Source: Pogostemon cablin
Lineage: Eukaryota; Streptophyta; Magnoliopsida; Lamiales; Lamiaceae
DNA length: 64,000 bases
Assembly: GCA_023678885.1 (NCBI GenBank)
Contig: JAHCLQ010000817.1
Location: forward strand, 56,015 to 120,014
Direction of reading: 5' to 3'
In this document: positions 62,772-64,000 of the stretch, one piece after another
Layout: each line of letters begins with the position of its first letter
How positions within the stretch are numbered: position 1 is the stretch's first letter
The notes under the pieces: model-generated
What the model was told of the DNA's origin: nothing
The model's database searches: none
What the model saw: only the letters and a program-made list of their open reading frames with translations
Translations under genes and position numbers: made by a program

Positions 62772-64000
62772 ATGCATCAAAACGAAGGAAATATGCATCA
62801 AAATGAAGGAAATATGCATCGAAACGAAGGAAATGTTTATCGAAATGAAGTAAATGGGCATCAAAATGAAAGAAATATTCATCAAAACGAAGGAAATATG
62901 CATCAAAATAAAGTAAATATGCATCAAAATGAAGTAAATATGCATCAAAACGAAGGAAATATTGATCGTAATTAAGTAAATATGCATCAAAATGAAGGAA
63001 ATATGATTCAAAATGAAGTAAATATACATCAAAATGAAGTAAATATATATCAAAATAAAGGAAATATGCATCAAAACGAAGTAAATATGCATCAAAATTA
63101 AGTAAATATGCATTAAAATGAAGGAAATATGCATCAAAACGAAGGACATGTTGATCGTAATGAAGTAAATATGAATCAAAATGAAGGAAATATGCATCGA
63201 AATGAAGTAAATATGCAACAAAATGAAGTAAATATACATCAAAACAAAGGAAATATGCATCAAAATTAAGGAAATATGCATCAAAACGAAGGAAATATTG
63301 ATCTTAATAAAGTAATTATGCATCAAAATGAAGTAAATATGCATCGAAATTAAGGAAATATTCATCGTAACGAAGTAAATATGCATCAAAATGAAGTAAA
63401 TATGCATCGAAACGAAAGAAATATGAATCGAAATAAAGGAAATGTTGATCGTAATGAGGTAAATATACATTAAAATGAAGTAAATATGCATCGAAACGAA
63501 GAAAATGTTGATCATAATGAAGTATATATGCATCAAAATGAAGGAAATATGCATAAAAACGAAGGAAACATCGATAGTAGTGCAGTAAATATGCATCAAA
63601 ATGAAGAAAATAAGCACCAAAACGAAGTACATATGCATAAAAATGAAAAAAATATACATCAAAACAAAGTAATTATGCATCGAAATGAAGAAAATATACA
63701 TCGAAACGAAGGAAATGTGCGTCAAAATGAAGAAAATATGCATCAAAATGATGAAAATATGCATCAAAACGAAGGAAATATTGATCGTAATGAAGTAAAT
63801 ATGCATCAAAATTAAGGAAATATGATACGAAATGAAGTAAATATGCAACAAAATGAAGTAAATATACATCAAAACAAAGGAAATATGCATCAAAATGAAA
63901 GAAATATGCATCAAAATAAAGGAAATGTTGATCTTAATAAAGTAATTATGCATCAAAATGAAGTAAATATGCATCAAAATAAAGTAAATATTGATCGTAA
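62772..64000 (+). repeat. 4,486-bp-spaced duplication, copy 2 (cut by window end)
   Basis: Partner of 58286-59514. The final bases GTAAATATTGATCGTAA correspond to 59498-59514, so the match is unbroken to the window edge. Confidence 0.88.

Overview
This window looks like nuclear heterochromatin of a land plant, probably a dicot. The evidence is a Ty1/copia LTR retrotransposon with a primer-binding site matching initiator tRNA-Met, inserted in a huge AT-rich minisatellite. I see no intact host gene, no tRNA or rRNA gene, no CRISPR array and no bacterial-type operon.

About 56 kb of the 64 kb is one family of 21-bp tandem repeat, roughly 2,670 unit lengths. In the right-hand orientation the core of the unit is ATGCATCAAAATGAAGTAA followed by AT. 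Common variants are ATGCATCGAAACGAAGGAA and TTGATCGTAATGAAGTAA. Because 21 is divisible by three and most units lack stops in some frames, the array reads as dozens of overlapping open frames on both strands, with a heptapeptide repeat of the type N-M-H-Q-N-E-V (the longest frame is 820 codons). I treat these as by-products of the repeat and not as genes.

Layout: (1) 1-9719, array in reverse orientation, relatively diverged. (2) 9720-9723, a sharp orientation switch with a TAAA overlap; the two arms are in register, so the junction is a fold-back with a 4-nt loop. (3) 9720-23195, forward array built from higher-order repeats of 1,834 bp and longer relatives of 2.3-2.7 kb. (4) 23196-31176, a nested copia-type element with a complete 1,197-bp 5' LTR, a primer-binding site, a GC-rich leader, a badly decayed gag-PR-INT-RT-RNase H region, a polypurine tract and a 3' LTR missing its last 209 bp. 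(5) 31177-64000, the forward array resumes at nearly the same point of the repeat unit. It includes a near-identical trimer of about 3.9 kb (41691-53327) and a 4,486-bp-spaced duplication running off the right edge.

The parts give a readable history: 21-bp units form higher-order units, these amplify and lose DNA mostly in whole 21-bp steps, an orientation switch occurs, a copia element inserts, and its right end is removed by a deletion across a 6-bp microhomology. The element's LTRs are almost identical (7 mismatches in 988 bp by eye) although its coding region has lost catalytic residues and reading frame. It therefore probably jumped as a passive, non-autonomous copy. The truncated 3' LTR keeps a TATA box pointing into the satellite.
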